Below, one piece after another: positions 25,177-33,229 of a stretch of 64,000 nucleotides of DNA. The notes beneath the pieces are model-generated. The model worked only from the letters and a program-made list of their open reading frames with translations. It was not told where the DNA came from and did not search any database. This DNA comes from Pelomonas sp. SE-A7 (GTDB lineage: Bacteria > Pseudomonadota > Gammaproteobacteria > Burkholderiales > Burkholderiaceae_C), in assembly GCF_030345705.1 (NCBI RefSeq), contig NZ_JAUASW010000002.1, forward strand, positions 248,001 to 312,000, in the 5' to 3' direction. Every line of letters starts with the position of its first letter. The stretch's first letter is position 1. A program made the position numbers and the translations under genes.

Positions 25177-26967
25177 TCACAGGTCTTCGGAGCCCAGCAG
25201 CATTTCCGAGATGCCCTTGCCCGCCTGGACCATGGGCCAGACGTTCTCGGTCGGATCGGTGCGGATGTCCAGGAAGACCGTGCGGTCCTTCAGGCGCTTC
25301 GCTTCGCGCAGCGCGCCCTCGACATCGCCGGGCTTCTCGACCAGCAGGCCCACATGGCCATAGGCCTCGGCCAGCTTGACGAAGTCCGGCAGCGCTTCCA
25401 TATAGCTGTGCGAGTAGCGCTTGCCGTAGTCCAGCTCCTGCCACTGCCGCACCATGCCCAGGTAGCGGTTGTTCAGCGACACGACCTTGACCGGCGTGTT
25501 GTACTGCTTGCAGGTCGACAGCTCCTGGATGCACATCTGGATCGAGCCCTCGCCGGTGATGCAGAACACGTCGGCCTGCGGCTTGGCCAGCTTGATACCC
25601 ATGGCGTAGGGCAGGCCCACGCCCATCGTGCCCAGGCCACCAGAGTTGATCCAACGGCGCGGTTCGTCGAACTTGTAGAACTGCGCGGCCCACATCTGGT
25701 GCTGACCGACGTCGGAGGTGATGTAGGTGTCGTCGTCCTTGGTCAGGTTCCACAGGGTCTCGACCACCATCTGTGGCTTGATCACCTCGCTGGACGACTT
25801 GTAGGCCAGGCAGTCGCGGCGGCGCCATTCGTTGATCTGGCTCCACCAGGCGTTGATCGCGGCAGCATCGGGCCGGGCCTGCGCCTCGCGGATCTGGTGG
25901 ATCAGCTCCTGCAGCACGTCCTTGACGTCGCCGACGATGGGGATGTCGACGCGCACCCGCTTGGAGATCGACGAGGGGTCGATGTCCACGTGGATGATCT
26001 TGCGCTCGACCGAACCGAAGTGCTTGGGGTTGCCGATCACGCGGTCATCGAAGCGCGCGCCCACGGCCAGCAGTACATCGCAGTGCTGCATGGTCATATT
26101 GGCTTCGTAGGTGCCGTGCATGCCCAGCATGCCCAGGAAACGCGGGTCGCTGGCCGGCATCGAACCCAGGCCCATCAGCGTGTTGGTGCAGGGATAGCCC
26201 AGCAGGTCGACCAACTCGCGCAGTTCTTTGGAGGCCTCGCCCAGCACCACACCACCGCCGGTATAGATATAGGGTCGCTTGGCCTGCATCAGCAGTTGCA
26301 CCGCCTTGCGGATCTGGCCGGAATGGCCCTTGCGCACCGGGTTGTAGGAGCGCATCTCCACATGGCTGGGGTAATTGAAGTGCGCCTTGTTCAGCGACAC
26401 ATCCTTGGGGATGTCCACCACCACCGGGCCGGGACGGCCGGTCCGTGCAATGTGGAAGGCCTTCTTGATCGTCACCGCCAGGTCACGCACATCCTTGACC
26501 AGGAAGTTGTGCTTGACGATGGGTCGGGTGATGCCGACGGTGTCGCATTCCTGGAAGGCGTCCAGGCCGATGGCGGGCGTCGGCACCTGGCCCGTGATGA
26601 TCACCATGGGGATCGAGTCCATGTAGGCGGTCGCGATGCCGGTTACGGCATTCGTGACGCCAGGACCCGAGGTCACCAAGGCGACGCCTACGTCTCCAGT
26701 GGCGCGGGCATAGCCGTCTGCCGCATGGATAGCCGCCTGCTCATGGCGCACCAAAACATGCTGGATGGAATCCTGCTTGTAGAGCGCGTCGTAGATGTAC
26801 AGCACGGCGCCGCCGGGATAGCCCCAAAGGTACTTGACACCTTCGGCCTGCAGGCAGCGAACGAGGATTTCAGAGCCGTTCGGCTCCGAGGAGGGGGGAT
26901 TGGTTTGCGGTTGTGCACGGCTTTCCATAGCCGATGCACGCTTGACGTCCGCGGCAGACATGTCCAT
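25177..26967 (-). CDS. ilvB: acetolactate synthase large (catalytic) subunit
   Basis: Thiamine-diphosphate enzyme that condenses two pyruvates to acetolactate, the entry to valine and leucine synthesis, or pyruvate with 2-ketobutyrate for isoleucine. The 596 residues show GYPGGAVLYIYDAL, the catalytic Glu in VRHEQAAIHAADGYAR, and the ThDP/Mg motif GEGSIQMCIQELSTCKQYNT with NNRYLGMVRQWQ. The first roughly 30 residues are a non-conserved extension (MDMSAADVKRASAMES...); the ATG at 26967 or internal Met residues could be the true start. A terminator-like hairpin lies about 85 nt upstream. First gene of ilvB-ilvN-ilvC. Confidence 0.96.
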   Translation of the reverse strand: MDMSAADVKRASAMESRAQPQTNPPSSEPNGSEILVRCLQAEGVKYLWGYPGGAVLYIYDALYKQDSIQHVLVRHEQAAIHAADGYARATGDVGVALVTSGPGVTNAVTGIATAYMDSIPMVIITGQVPTPAIGLDAFQECDTVGITRPIVKHNFLVKDVRDLAVTIKKAFHIARTGRPGPVVVDIPKDVSLNKAHFNYPSHVEMRSYNPVRKGHSGQIRKAVQLLMQAKRPYIYTGGGVVLGEASKELRELVDLLGYPCTNTLMGLGSMPASDPRFLGMLGMHGTYEANMTMQHCDVLLAVGARFDDRVIGNPKHFGSVERKIIHVDIDPSSISKRVRVDIPIVGDVKDVLQELIHQIREAQARPDAAAINAWWSQINEWRRRDCLAYKSSSEVIKPQMVVETLWNLTKDDDTYITSDVGQHQMWAAQFYKFDEPRRWINSGGLGTMGVGLPYAMGIKLAKPQADVFCITGEGSIQMCIQELSTCKQYNTPVKVVSLNNRYLGMVRQWQELDYGKRYSHSYMEALPDFVKLAEAYGHVGLLVEKPGDVEGALREAKRLKDRTVFLDIRTDPTENVWPMVQAGKGISEMLLGSEDL

Positions 26968-27052
26968 GTCGAACCTCTGTGAATTTCTCTAACGAAAAAC
27001 CATCGGTGCCCCTTCTCGCGCCCTTGTGAGGCGGATTCGGAGCCTGCGCGGT

Positions 27053-27081
27053 CAAAAACGAGGCGCCCCGGTTGGGCGGCC
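27053..27081 (-). terminator. possible attenuator in the ilvB 5' leader
   Basis: On the minus strand a 7-bp stem with one bulged C (GGC/GCCC pairing with GGGC/GCC, 5-nt loop) is followed by TCGTTTTTG. It sits about 86 nt before the ilvB start and downstream of a CATAAT -10-like element. I found no peptide rich in Leu, Ile or Val codons before it, so classical attenuation is not shown. Confidence 0.4.
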
Positions 27082-27115
27082 AGCTTGAGACCCAGAACTC
27101 ATTGTGCGAAGCAGC

Positions 27116-27121
27116 ATTATG
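27116..27121 (-). promoter_or_regulatory. candidate -10 element for ilvB
   Basis: CATAAT on the minus strand matches the sigma-70 -10 consensus at five of six positions and lies about 150 nt before the ilvB start. No convincing -35 hexamer is seen at 16-18 nt spacing, so this is tentative. Confidence 0.3.
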
Positions 27122-27217
27122 CACAGAATCCGCGGAGCCCCCAGGAATTCCCTAGGGCCAGCCTTCGCGATGCAATAATCGCCACCCTTTGCGATCGCTA
27201 CAGTCCCGTCGAGTCCC

Positions 27218-27784
27218 TTGGCCACCGATAAAGAACTGAACGACTTCCTGCGCGGCGTTGACCGCCGTGCCTTCAAGCGCACGGTCTATCTGGTCCGCGA
27301 CGAGGATGCGGCACTGGACATCGTGCAGGACGCGATGATCAAGCTGGCCGAAAAGTACTTCGACCGACCGGCCGAGGAACTGCCGCTGCTGTTCCAGCGC
27401 ATCCTGTCCAACGCGACCATGGACTGGTTCCGGCGCCAAAAAGTGCGCAGAGCGGTCATGACCAACATGTCCGATTTCGAGTCAGGGGATCCCGACGACG
27501 ATTTCAATCTGCTTGAATCACTGGAAACCAGCGATGGGGCCATGGGTGCCCTCAGCGCGGCTGACGAAGTATCCAAGGCCCAAATCTTGCAAGTGATTGA
27601 GGCGGAAGTCGCCGAATTGCCGGCGCGTCAACGCGAAGCCTTCCTGCTCCGTTACTGGGAGGAATTGGATGTCGCGGAGACAGCTTCCGTTATGGGTTGC
27701 TCGGAAGGCAGTGTGAAAACCCACTGCTCCCGTGCGGTACACGCACTCGCGAAATCGCTGAAGGCAAAGGGGATCACGCTATGA
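27218..27784 (+). CDS. ECF-type RNA polymerase sigma factor
   Basis: An extracytoplasmic-function sigma factor of 188 residues with region 2 (RTVYLVRDEDAALDIVQDAM, about 22-41) and region 4 (LPARQREAFLLRYWEELDVAETASVMGCSEGSVKTHCSRA). The start codon is TTG at 27218; no upstream ATG fits. It is divergent from ilvB and overlaps the next gene by ATGA. The following small membrane protein is a plausible cognate anti-sigma factor. The signal and regulon are unknown. Confidence 0.93.
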   Translation: MATDKELNDFLRGVDRRAFKRTVYLVRDEDAALDIVQDAMIKLAEKYFDRPAEELPLLFQRILSNATMDWFRRQKVRRAVMTNMSDFESGDPDDDFNLLESLETSDGAMGALSAADEVSKAQILQVIEAEVAELPARQREAFLLRYWEELDVAETASVMGCSEGSVKTHCSRAVHALAKSLKAKGITL

Positions 27785-28275
27785 ACGAGTCACGCCAAAC
27801 GACCCATGACACGGATGAACTGGTGTCGCGCTTCGCTTCGCGCGTGACCGCCAGTCTTGACCAGCAAATGACTGCACTGCCGGTGGACATCACCGAGCGG
27901 CTGCGCTTTGCCCGTGAGCAAGCACTGACAAAGGCGCGCCGGGAGCGGGCCTTGGCCGCCGCGTCGGCCGTCAAAGCCGTCGCAGTTGGCGGCGGTGCCA
28001 TGGCGCTTGCCGGCAATGGACGTTCTCCGCGCTGGCTGAAGCTGGCCTCACTCTTGCCGCTGCTGCTCCTGATCGCCGGCCTGCTGCTGATCCAGCAAAG
28101 CCAGTGGTACGAGCAGATCACGGCTGCCGCCGAGGTGGATACTGCGTTGCTCTCCGACAAGCTGCCACCGGCCGCCTATAGCGACCCCGGCTTCAAGGAA
28201 TATCTGCAGGAAGACGAGCAGCAGCAATCGCGGCCGCAGCTGCAACAACAGCAGCAGCCACAAAAACAAGAGTGA
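27781..28275 (+). CDS. DUF3619-family single-pass membrane protein, possible anti-sigma factor
   Basis: A 164-residue protein whose ATG at 27781 overlaps the sigma stop; the frame open from 27697 lies inside the sigma gene. The N-terminal 75 residues are charged and helical (DELVSRFASRVTASLDQQM) and would be cytoplasmic; one membrane helix follows at about 83-103 (LKLASLLPLLLLIAGLLLIQ), then a periplasmic part ending in a Gln-rich tail. It resembles the DUF3619 family. Position and topology (soluble N-terminus, one helix) match anti-sigma factors; that role is inference. Confidence 0.8.
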   Translation: MNESRQTTHDTDELVSRFASRVTASLDQQMTALPVDITERLRFAREQALTKARRERALAAASAVKAVAVGGGAMALAGNGRSPRWLKLASLLPLLLLIAGLLLIQQSQWYEQITAAAEVDTALLSDKLPPAAYSDPGFKEYLQEDEQQQSRPQLQQQQQPQKQE

Positions 28276-28288
28276 CGAGCCCCCGCCT

Positions 28289-29038
28289 ATGACCCGTCGG
28301 CCTCCGCTGGCAACCCGGTTTTCTTTTGCCCCCCTCACCGTCCTGTTGTTAGGCCTGGGCGCTGTTGCGTCGCAGGCTCAGTCGAGCGAGGCTGCCGCCA
28401 GCAGCGCTGTGGCAACAAAGCCGGCGGCGAGCGCCGTTGCGACATCCGGTGCACGCTGGCGCGGTCTCAGTGGAGCCCATCAACGCATCCTCGCTCCGCT
28501 GGAGAAGGATTGGGACAGTCTGGACGCCCAGAGTCAGGGCAAGTGGCTGGAACTTGCCGGACGCTACAACACCCTGCCCGCCGCGGAACAGCAACGGGTT
28601 CAGGAACGTATGAGCGAATGGGCCAATACCAGCCCGGCCGAGCGACAACGTGCCCGTGTGGGCTACCAAGGTGCGCAACAAATCAAGGTCGATGACCGGC
28701 AGGCCAAATGGGAGGCCTACCAGTCATTGCCGGCCGAGAAACGGCAGGAACTGGCAGCCAAGGCTGCAGAGAAAGCCAGCGCCGCCTCGGTCAAGGTGCC
28801 CAGCCCTGGTGCGGGAACCAAGTCCAATCTGGTGCCTGCTGCATCGACGGCGCCTGTGGCGCGCCCCGTCGCCCCGTCTGTCTTGCAGGCCAAGCCCGGG
28901 GCAACGACGGTATTGATCACCCAGGCTCCGGCCCGCCCCAGCCACCAGATGCCCGGCATGCCCAAGCTGATTGCCGACCCCAGCCTGGTTGACCCCAAGA
29001 CCCTGCTGCCCCGGCCCGCCTCGGCACCCGTCCAATGA
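28289..29038 (+). CDS. DUF3106-family exported protein
   Basis: A 249-residue protein with an N-terminal signal peptide (hydrophobic core LTVLLLGLGAVASQAQ) and a DUF3106-like core containing WRGLSGAHQRILAPLEKDWD, WLELAGRYNTLPAAEQQRVQ and repeated short W/P motifs such as LPAEKRQEL. The C-terminal third is low in complexity, rich in Ala, Pro and Val. It lies 13 nt behind the DUF3619 gene and its stop overlaps the RDD gene by 4 nt. It may sense or bind something in the periplasm for the sigma pathway; no activity is known to me. Confidence 0.8.
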   Translation: MTRRPPLATRFSFAPLTVLLLGLGAVASQAQSSEAAASSAVATKPAASAVATSGARWRGLSGAHQRILAPLEKDWDSLDAQSQGKWLELAGRYNTLPAAEQQRVQERMSEWANTSPAERQRARVGYQGAQQIKVDDRQAKWEAYQSLPAEKRQELAAKAAEKASAASVKVPSPGAGTKSNLVPAASTAPVARPVAPSVLQAKPGATTVLITQAPARPSHQMPGMPKLIADPSLVDPKTLLPRPASAPVQ

Positions 29039-29538
29039 GCGGACCGAATCCAGACTTGCCGGGCCTGGCCCGACGCATGGCTTGTTTCGTCTACGAAGGG
29101 GTGTTGCTCTTCGGCGTCGTCTTTGTGTCCGGTTACCTGTATTCAACCCTGACCCAGCAACGCAATGCGATGCAGGGCCAGCACGGGTTACAAGCCTTCC
29201 TGTTCGTAGTGCTGGGCGTCTACTTCATCTGGTTCTGGTCGCATGGCGGCCAAACGGTGGCCATGAAAGCCTGGCATGTCAGGGTGCTGACCCGTGAGGG
29301 CTTGCCGCTGAGCCAGGCCCGTGCTGCGGTTCGCTACCTGCTGTCCTGGTTGTGGTTCATGCCGGCCTTGGTGAGCGTCTACATGTTCGGTTTGCACGGG
29401 CTGGGTGCCATCTTCGGCAGCATGGCGGCCGGCGTCTTCGCGTATGCCTTGATCAGCTACCTGCAGCCCGAGCGTCAATTCCTGCACGACACGCTCTGCG
29501 GCACACGCCTGGTGACGCAATTGCCCGCCAAGCGATGA
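29035..29538 (+). CDS. RDD-family membrane protein
   Basis: A 167-residue inner-membrane protein of the RDD family. The N-terminal GLARRMACFVYEGVLLFGVV carries the RR part of the family motif, and three to four hydrophobic helices follow. LHDTLCGTRLV near the end is the usual RDD C-terminal HD.L.GT.V motif. The start ATG overlaps the DUF3106 stop and the stop overlaps dgkA. RDD proteins are small membrane proteins of mostly unknown role; a transport or stress function is conjecture. Confidence 0.85.
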   Translation: MSGPNPDLPGLARRMACFVYEGVLLFGVVFVSGYLYSTLTQQRNAMQGQHGLQAFLFVVLGVYFIWFWSHGGQTVAMKAWHVRVLTREGLPLSQARAAVRYLLSWLWFMPALVSVYMFGLHGLGAIFGSMAAGVFAYALISYLQPERQFLHDTLCGTRLVTQLPAKR

Positions 29539-29921
29539 GCAAGACCAACCCCCACAAGGGCCGCGCCGGCCTGGATCGCATCATTCATGCGGCCGGCTAT
29601 TCAATGGAAGGATTGAAGGCAGCCTACACAGGTGAAAGCGCTTTCAGGCAGGAAACCTGGCTGTGCGTGGTGGCAACGCCCGTCGCTTTCTGGCTGGGAC
29701 GCAACTGGGTGGAGGTCGCTCTGCTGCTGGGCTCACTCGCCCTGCTGCTGATCGTCGAGTTGCTGAATTCGGCAGTCGAAGCGGCCATCGACCGGATCTC
29801 GTTCGACCGCCATGAACTGTCCAAGCGCGCCAAAGACATTGGCAGCGCCGCCGTGTTCATCGCACTGATGCTCTGTGCCGGCATCTGGGGCACGGCGCTG
29901 TGGCAGCGCATCGCCGGCTGA
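29535..29921 (+). CDS. dgkA: diacylglycerol kinase
   Basis: Small trimeric integral-membrane kinase that recycles diacylglycerol to phosphatidic acid. The start at 29535 (ATGA overlap with RDD) gives 128 residues; the open frame upstream belongs to the RDD shadow. The active-site motif is visible in LLIVELLNSAVEAAIDRIS and DRHELSKRAKDIGSAAVFI. Three membrane helices are predicted by eye. Being last in the sigma operon links membrane-lipid turnover to this envelope regulon. It converges on glnB with a 9-nt gap. Confidence 0.93.
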   Translation: MSKTNPHKGRAGLDRIIHAAGYSMEGLKAAYTGESAFRQETWLCVVATPVAFWLGRNWVEVALLLGSLALLLIVELLNSAVEAAIDRISFDRHELSKRAKDIGSAAVFIALMLCAGIWGTALWQRIAG

Positions 29922-29930
29922 TCAGACGAC

Positions 29931-30269
29931 TCAGACGGCTGCTTCGTCGGTCTCGCCGGTGCGGATGCGCACCACCTGCTCCACCGGGGTGACGAAGATC
30001 TTGCCGTCGCCGATCTTGCCGGTCTTGGCGGCCTTCAGGATGGCATCGATGCAGCGGTCGACCTCGTCGTCCTTGACGACCACCTCGACCTTCACCTTGG
30101 GCAGGAAGTCGACCACGTATTCAGCCCCGCGATACAGCTCGGTATGTCCCTTCTGGCGGCCGAAGCCCTTGACCTCGGTGACCGTCAGCCCCGAAGCCCC
30201 GACTTCGGCCAGCGCCTCGCGCACTTCGTCGAGCTTGAACGGCTTGATGATGGCGGTGATCTGTTTCAT
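29931..30269 (-). CDS. glnB: nitrogen regulatory protein P-II
   Basis: P-II senses 2-oxoglutarate and ATP/ADP and regulates glutamine synthetase adenylylation and NtrB. The 112 residues are typical. Tyr51, the uridylylation site, lies in the T-loop TELYRGAEYVVDFLPKVK, and KVKVEVVVKD and TGKIGDGKIFV flank the nucleotide site. The absence of a nearby amtB argues for glnB rather than glnK. It is 36 nt behind nadE on the same strand, linking glutamine status with the glutamine-dependent NAD synthase. Confidence 0.93.
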   Translation of the reverse strand: MKQITAIIKPFKLDEVREALAEVGASGLTVTEVKGFGRQKGHTELYRGAEYVVDFLPKVKVEVVVKDDEVDRCIDAILKAAKTGKIGDGKIFVTPVEQVVRIRTGETDEAAV

Positions 30270-30305
30270 GGCGGCGAGCTCCAGCGAATTGCGATTGGCT
30301 CCGAT

Positions 30306-31988
30306 TTAAGCACGGAACTTCGAGGTGATCGGATAGCGCCAATCGCGGCCGAACGCCCGGTGGGTGATGCGGATTCCCACCGGTGCCTGACGCCGCTTGT
30401 ACTCGTTGAGCTTGATCAGCCGCGTCACACGTTCGACATCGGCTTGCGAATAGCCGGCGGCGACGATTTCGGCGATGGAACGGTCCTCTTCCATATACAT
30501 GGCCAGGATGGCGTCCAGCACCTCGTAAGCCGGCAGGCTGTCCTGGTCCTTCTGGTCCGGCCGCAGCTCGGCAGACGGCGGGCGGGTGATGATGCGCTCC
30601 GGAATCACCGGCCCCACGGTGCCGTCGGCGCGCCGGCTGGGCTGCTCGTTCTTCCATCGCGCCAGCCGGAACACCAGCGTCTTGGCCACATCCTTGATGA
30701 CTGCAAAGCCGCCAGCCATGTCGCCGTAGAGCGTGCAGTAGCCGGTTGCCATCTCGCTCTTGTTGCCCGTGGTCAGGACGATGGAGCCGAACTTGTTCGA
30801 CAAGGCCATCAGCAGGGTGCCGCGGATGCGCGCCTGGATGTTCTCCTCCGTAGCGTCGAGCGCCAGCCCCTCAAACTCGCTGGCCAGGCCTGCGTTGAAG
30901 GCCTCGAACATCGGCACGATGGACTTCTCGTCGTAGCGCACGCCCAGGCGCTCGGCCATGTCACGCGCATCGATCCAGGAGATGTCGGCCGTGTATGGCG
31001 AAGGCATCATCACGGTCCGAACCTTGTCGGCGCCCAGCGCGTCAACGGCAATGGCCAGCACCAGGGCCGAATCGATGCCGCCGGACAAGCCGATGATGGC
31101 GCCAGGGAAGCCGTTCTTGCCCACGTAGTCGCGCACACCCATCACCAACGCGCCCCAGACCTGGGCCTCCGGCTCCGGCAGCGGCGTCACCGCACCACGC
31201 GGCCGACCAAACGCATCCAGATCGACCGTCGTCAGCGCTTCCTGGAACATCGGAGCCCGCGCGGCGATTTGCCCTTCGGCATCGAGCGCAAACGAGGCAC
31301 CATCGAACACCACCTCATCCTGGCCGCCGACCAAGTGCGAATACAGCAGCGGCAGACCGACGTCGCGGGCCCGCTCCGCCATCCGCTGCTCGCGCTCCTC
31401 GACCTTGCCCATGTGGAAGGGCGATGCGTTCATCACGCACAGTAGCTCGGCGCCCGCGGCCTTGGCTGCACGGGCCGGTTCGTCGAACCAGGCGTCTTCG
31501 CAGATCAGCAGGCCGAAGCGCCGACCGTCGACTTCGAACACCACAGGCGCTTCACCCGCATCGCGGCCGGAGACGAAATAGCGGCGCTCGTCGAAGACCT
31601 GGTAATTCGGCAGCTCGCGCTTGCAGTAGGTGCGCAAGACCTGCCCCTTGGACAAGACCGACGCTGCGTTGAAGCGCCGAGGCACACTCAGGCTTCGCGA
31701 CCTAAGATCGCCCTCGCGCTGATACGGATGACCGACCACCACATGCAGACCTTCGCAATCCGCCAGCGCCCGGGCGATGCCGGCAAGCGCATCGTCGCAG
31801 GCCTGCATGAAGGCCGGACGCAGGAGCAGGTCTTCGGGCGGGTAACCGCACAGGCTGAGCTCCGGCGTCAGCACCAGGTGCACACCCTCGGCATGGGCAC
31901 GCCGGGCCCATTCCACGATCTTGCCGGCATTGCCCGCGAGGTCACCGACCGTGACATTGATTTGAGCCAGCGCGACTTTCAGGGACAT
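30306..31988 (-). CDS. nadE: glutamine-dependent NAD+ synthase
   Basis: Converts nicotinate adenine dinucleotide to NAD+ using glutamine as nitrogen donor. The start at 31988 gives MSLKVALAQINVTVGDLAGN and 560 residues. The N-terminal glutaminase domain has the nitrilase triad in TPELSLCGYPPED (Glu), CKRELPNYQVFDE (Lys) and LICEDAWFD (Cys). The C-terminal synthetase has the P-loop IIGLSGGIDSALV. Its ATG overlaps, on the other strand, the ATG of the next gene (shared CATG), so no intergenic promoter exists between them. glnB follows. Confidence 0.96.
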   Translation of the reverse strand: MSLKVALAQINVTVGDLAGNAGKIVEWARRAHAEGVHLVLTPELSLCGYPPEDLLLRPAFMQACDDALAGIARALADCEGLHVVVGHPYQREGDLRSRSLSVPRRFNAASVLSKGQVLRTYCKRELPNYQVFDERRYFVSGRDAGEAPVVFEVDGRRFGLLICEDAWFDEPARAAKAAGAELLCVMNASPFHMGKVEEREQRMAERARDVGLPLLYSHLVGGQDEVVFDGASFALDAEGQIAARAPMFQEALTTVDLDAFGRPRGAVTPLPEPEAQVWGALVMGVRDYVGKNGFPGAIIGLSGGIDSALVLAIAVDALGADKVRTVMMPSPYTADISWIDARDMAERLGVRYDEKSIVPMFEAFNAGLASEFEGLALDATEENIQARIRGTLLMALSNKFGSIVLTTGNKSEMATGYCTLYGDMAGGFAVIKDVAKTLVFRLARWKNEQPSRRADGTVGPVIPERIITRPPSAELRPDQKDQDSLPAYEVLDAILAMYMEEDRSIAEIVAAGYSQADVERVTRLIKLNEYKRRQAPVGIRITHRAFGRDWRYPITSKFRA

Positions 31989-33165
31989 GGATAGCGGCAC
32001 CAAAACTGAGGCTGGGAATTATGTCATCCGGGTTCTCACCGACCCGGCCGAGATCCCCATAGAAGCCTGGAATGCTCTGCTGGAAACACAGAGCCAGCCG
32101 ACGCCCTTCATGCGTCTTGAGTACCTGTCGTCCTTGGTCAGCTCCGGCAGCGCCTGTGCAGACACTGGTTGGCAACCGCAGTTCATTGCCATCACGTCGG
32201 GCGACGAACTGATCGCCGCCTGTCCAGCCTGGCTCAAGTCGCACAGCTACGGAGAATATGTGTTCGACTGGGCCTGGGCCGATGCGTACCAGCGCCACGG
32301 CCTGGCCTACTACCCCAAGTTGCTGGTGGCCGTGCCTTTCACTCCGGTGCCAGGCAGTCGCTTGCTGGCGCGTGATGCCGCCTCGCGAAGCCTCCTCGTT
32401 CTCGCACTTCAAGCTATGGCCGAGCAGCAGCAGCTGTCGTCAATTCACCTGCTCTTCGGTACTTCGGACGACCACGCGGCGGCTGGCGAACGGCAATGGC
32501 TGGAACGGCATGGCGTGCAGTTCCACTGGACCCAGCCGTCGGGCACTGAGCCTTGGTCGGACTTCGCAAGCTTCCTGGCTTCGCTGCAACGGGACAAGCG
32601 AAAGAAAATCCTGCAGGAGCAGCGCAAGGTCAGAGAAGCAGGCGTCAGCTTCGAAGCGAAGCTGGGGCCGGCCATTGCGACGGAGGACTGGGATTTCTTC
32701 TACCGCTGCTACCAGCTGACGTACCGGGCCCATCACAGCACGCCCTACCTTAGCCGCGACTTCTTTGCGCATATGGCCGACAGCATGGCCGGCTACTGGC
32801 TGCTGTTCATCGCCCGCCACGATGGCGAGCCTGTCGCCGCCTCGCTAATCGCACTCGACCCGGAGCGTCGCGCGGCCTTCGGCCGCTACTGGGGCGCCGT
32901 CGCAGACATCCCCTGCCTGCACTTCGAGGCTTGCTACTACCAGCCGCTCGCCTGGTGCATTGCGAACGGCTACAGCCGCTTCGAAGGTGGAGCGCAGGGG
33001 GAACACAAGATGGCCCGAGGCTTGCTGCCCGTGGCTACACAGTCCTCGCATTGGCTGGCGCATCCGGACTTCAGCGAAGCCGTGGCGGACTTTCTGGCCC
33101 GGGAGGGTCAGGCCATGCAGGGCTACGTCAGCGAGTTGGAGCAGCACCAGCCCTTCAGGCTCTGA
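31987..33165 (+). CDS. GNAT-type acyltransferase of the COG3146/PF04339 peptidogalycan family
   Basis: A 392-residue protein that resembles the PF04339 (DUF482) family, distantly related to FemAB and GNAT acyltransferases. Recognisable segments are YGEYVFDWAWADAYQRHGLAYYPKL, LQRDKRKKILQEQRKVREAG and the terminal CLHFEACYYQPLAWCIANGYSRFEGGAQGEHKMARGL. No signal peptide or membrane helix is seen. The start ATG at 31987 shares CATG with the nadE start; AGGGA lies only 2-3 nt upstream, a poor spacing. Enzymatic function is not established. Confidence 0.8.
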   Translation: MDSGTKTEAGNYVIRVLTDPAEIPIEAWNALLETQSQPTPFMRLEYLSSLVSSGSACADTGWQPQFIAITSGDELIAACPAWLKSHSYGEYVFDWAWADAYQRHGLAYYPKLLVAVPFTPVPGSRLLARDAASRSLLVLALQAMAEQQQLSSIHLLFGTSDDHAAAGERQWLERHGVQFHWTQPSGTEPWSDFASFLASLQRDKRKKILQEQRKVREAGVSFEAKLGPAIATEDWDFFYRCYQLTYRAHHSTPYLSRDFFAHMADSMAGYWLLFIARHDGEPVAASLIALDPERRAAFGRYWGAVADIPCLHFEACYYQPLAWCIANGYSRFEGGAQGEHKMARGLLPVATQSSHWLAHPDFSEAVADFLAREGQAMQGYVSELEQHQPFRL

Positions 33166-33170
33166 AGCAA

Positions 33171-33191
33171 AAAGGGCACCCATGGGTGCCC
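33171..33191 (-). terminator. shared terminator between the acyltransferase and ppa genes
   Basis: A perfect 8-bp stem GGGCACCC/GGGTGCCC with a 2-nt AT spacer is followed in the minus direction by TTTTTGC. It lies 39 nt past the ppa stop and just past the acyltransferase stop, so it mainly terminates ppa and may block convergent readthrough. Confidence 0.8.
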
Positions 33192-33229
33192 TCTTCGCGG
33201 ATGGCCAGTTGGCCAATCGGCCTGCCTGA

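Noticed and set aside
27052..27120. Small frame starting MLLRTMSSG upstream of ilvB as a leader peptide
   Set aside because: Only two Leu codons and none for Ile or Val; it also runs through the putative terminator.
28211..28271. CAG/CAA-rich stretch as a possible simple-sequence repeat
   Set aside because: It is the coding sequence for the Gln-rich tail of the DUF3619 protein, with mixed codons, not a pure tandem repeat.
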